Shown here in pieces: positions 5,685 through 6,090 of a stretch of DNA of 6,090 nt. The position numbers were made by a program, and so were the translations under genes. The stretch's first letter is position 1. Every line of letters starts with the position of its first letter. The notes beneath the pieces are model-generated. The model did no database searches and was not told the origin of the DNA. It was given only the letters and a program-made list of their open reading frames with translations. The stretch comes from Nitrospiria bacterium (GTDB lineage Bacteria > Nitrospirota > CAKKRA01 > 9FT-COMBO-42-15), in NCBI GenBank assembly GCA_919902475.1, contig CAKKRA010000066.1, positions 1 to 6,090 on the forward strand. The letters are read 5' to 3'.

Positions 5685-6090
5685 GCATCGGCCCGGGCAG
5701 TTTAAAAGACCTGACGCAGAGGGCAAAGGATGCAATTAAAGGGGCTGATGTAATTGTCGGCTACACTACTTACATTGATCTGATAAAGGCTCTGATAAAG
5801 AATAAAGAGGTCTTTTCTACAGGAATGATGCATGAGGTAGAGAGGTGCCAGAAGGCGATTGATATTGCCATACAAGGCAAGAGGGTCGCTGTTGTAAGCA
5901 GCGGCGATTCCGGCATCTATGGCATGGCAGGGCTGGTGCTGGAGCTCTTGAAGGGGCAAGGGTCAAAAGAAACAGGGTCAAGGGTCATGGGTCAAAAAGA
6001 ACAGGGGGAAGGGTCATGGGTCAAGGGTCAAGGAAGAAATAAACTTGCCCCTTGCCCCTTGCCCCTTGCCCCTGTTGTTACTGTTATCCC
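5603..6090 (+). CDS. cbiH: CbiH, cobalt-factor III (cobalt-precorrin-3) C17-methyltransferase, 5' part only
   Basis: The frame is open to the window end and gives 162 residues. It contains IYIIGIGPGSLKDLTQRAKD (24-43), ADVIVGYTTYIDLI (48-61), the CbiH/CobJ-type GMMHEVERCQKAIDIA (74-89) and VVSSGDSGIYGMAGLVLEL (97-115). The peptide VVTVI, which precedes PGVSA in this family, follows at the very edge. CbiH methylates C17 and contracts the ring. Between LVLELL and PVVTVI the usual short linker is replaced by about 40 repeat-encoded residues (117-157) that keep the frame. The only standard start codon in frame is ATG 5603, which adds a 23-residue polar lead (MGKGAVSKKTKDRKCNNSSS...) and overlaps cbiG by 82 bases without an obvious ribosome site. 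An ATT at 5672 (IYIIG), with GAGG at 5664-5667, would match the usual N-terminus but would be a rare start. Identity is secure; start is not. Confidence 0.88.
   Translation, partial: MGKGAVSKKTKDRKCNNSSSRGAIYIIGIGPGSLKDLTQRAKDAIKGADVIVGYTTYIDLIKALIKNKEVFSTGMMHEVERCQKAIDIAIQGKRVAVVSSGDSGIYGMAGLVLELLKGQGSKETGSRVMGQKEQGEGSWVKGQGRNKLAPCPLPLAPVVTVI
5953..6076 (+). repeat. Compound in-frame hairpin repeat element in cbiH
   Basis: A run of GGGTCAA/GGGTCAT/GGGGCAA 7-mers, interrupted by AAGAAACA (5967-5974) and AAAGAACA (5996-6003), leads into a hairpin. Its 33-nt 5' arm (6000-6032) and 33-nt 3' arm (6044-6076) align without gaps, with 28 matches, around an 11-nt loop GAAGAAATAAA. The 3' arm is four exact CTTGCCC units (6044-6071), and the ends are AACAG/CTGTT. 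The extra upstream units (5953-5999) look like a tandem duplication of the 5' arm. The whole is in frame with cbiH and encodes GQGS/GSRVMGQ/GSWVKGQ-type repeats, then LAPCPLPLAP. Confidence 0.92.

Overview
The window reads as a stretch of an anaerobic (cobalt-early) cobalamin biosynthesis operon. Every gene is on the + strand and they are packed almost without gaps. The order is a small zinc protein of the YacG family (107-277), cbiD (274-1503), an unrecognised membrane-anchored protein (1513-1923), a cbiE-cbiT fusion (1927-3144), cbiL (3137-3844), cbiF (3841-4614), cbiG (4611-5684) and the 5' part of cbiH (from about 5603, running off the window end). Neighbouring genes overlap by 4 to 8 bases at most junctions, and by about 82 bases at cbiG/cbiH if the only ordinary start codon of cbiH is used. 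This points to one transcript with translational coupling.

By established pathway knowledge the products act in this order: CbiL methylates C20, CbiH methylates C17 and contracts the ring, CbiF methylates C11, CbiG opens the delta-lactone and releases the C2 fragment as acetaldehyde, CbiD methylates C1, and CbiE/CbiT methylate C5 and C15 and decarboxylate the C12 acetate. CbiJ, CbiC, CbiA and the chelatase are not in the window. The presence of CbiD, CbiG and a CbiH-type enzyme indicates an anaerobic or facultative bacterium. The moderately AT-rich coding sequence with many AGG/AGA codons, and the repeat style, would fit an uncultured Nitrospirota- or Desulfobacterota-like lineage. That placement is a guess from style, not from a search.

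The most striking content is a family of repeats inside the protein-coding sequence. Imperfect hairpins are built from 7-nt units: GGGTCAA-like on the 5' arm, GCCCCAT or CTTGCCC on the 3' arm, with an A-rich loop of 11-12 nt between arms of equal length. They sit in frame inside cbiD (two full copies at 577-646 and 776-855, and a 5'-half copy at 369-396) and inside cbiH (a compound copy at 5953-6076). In each full copy the reading frame is kept and the conserved family motifs resume directly afterwards, so the enzymes carry extra peptide loops (GSRVKGQGSRRKIDL...HAPCPMP type) between core elements. This resembles in principle the in-frame palindromic elements known from Rickettsia, but the sequence is different.

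The first 106 bases are non-coding. They hold a GC-rich hairpin repeat (16-36) and a small perfect palindrome (63-78) just upstream of the first gene. No cobalamin riboswitch is recognisable there, so the promoter or control region may lie outside the window.
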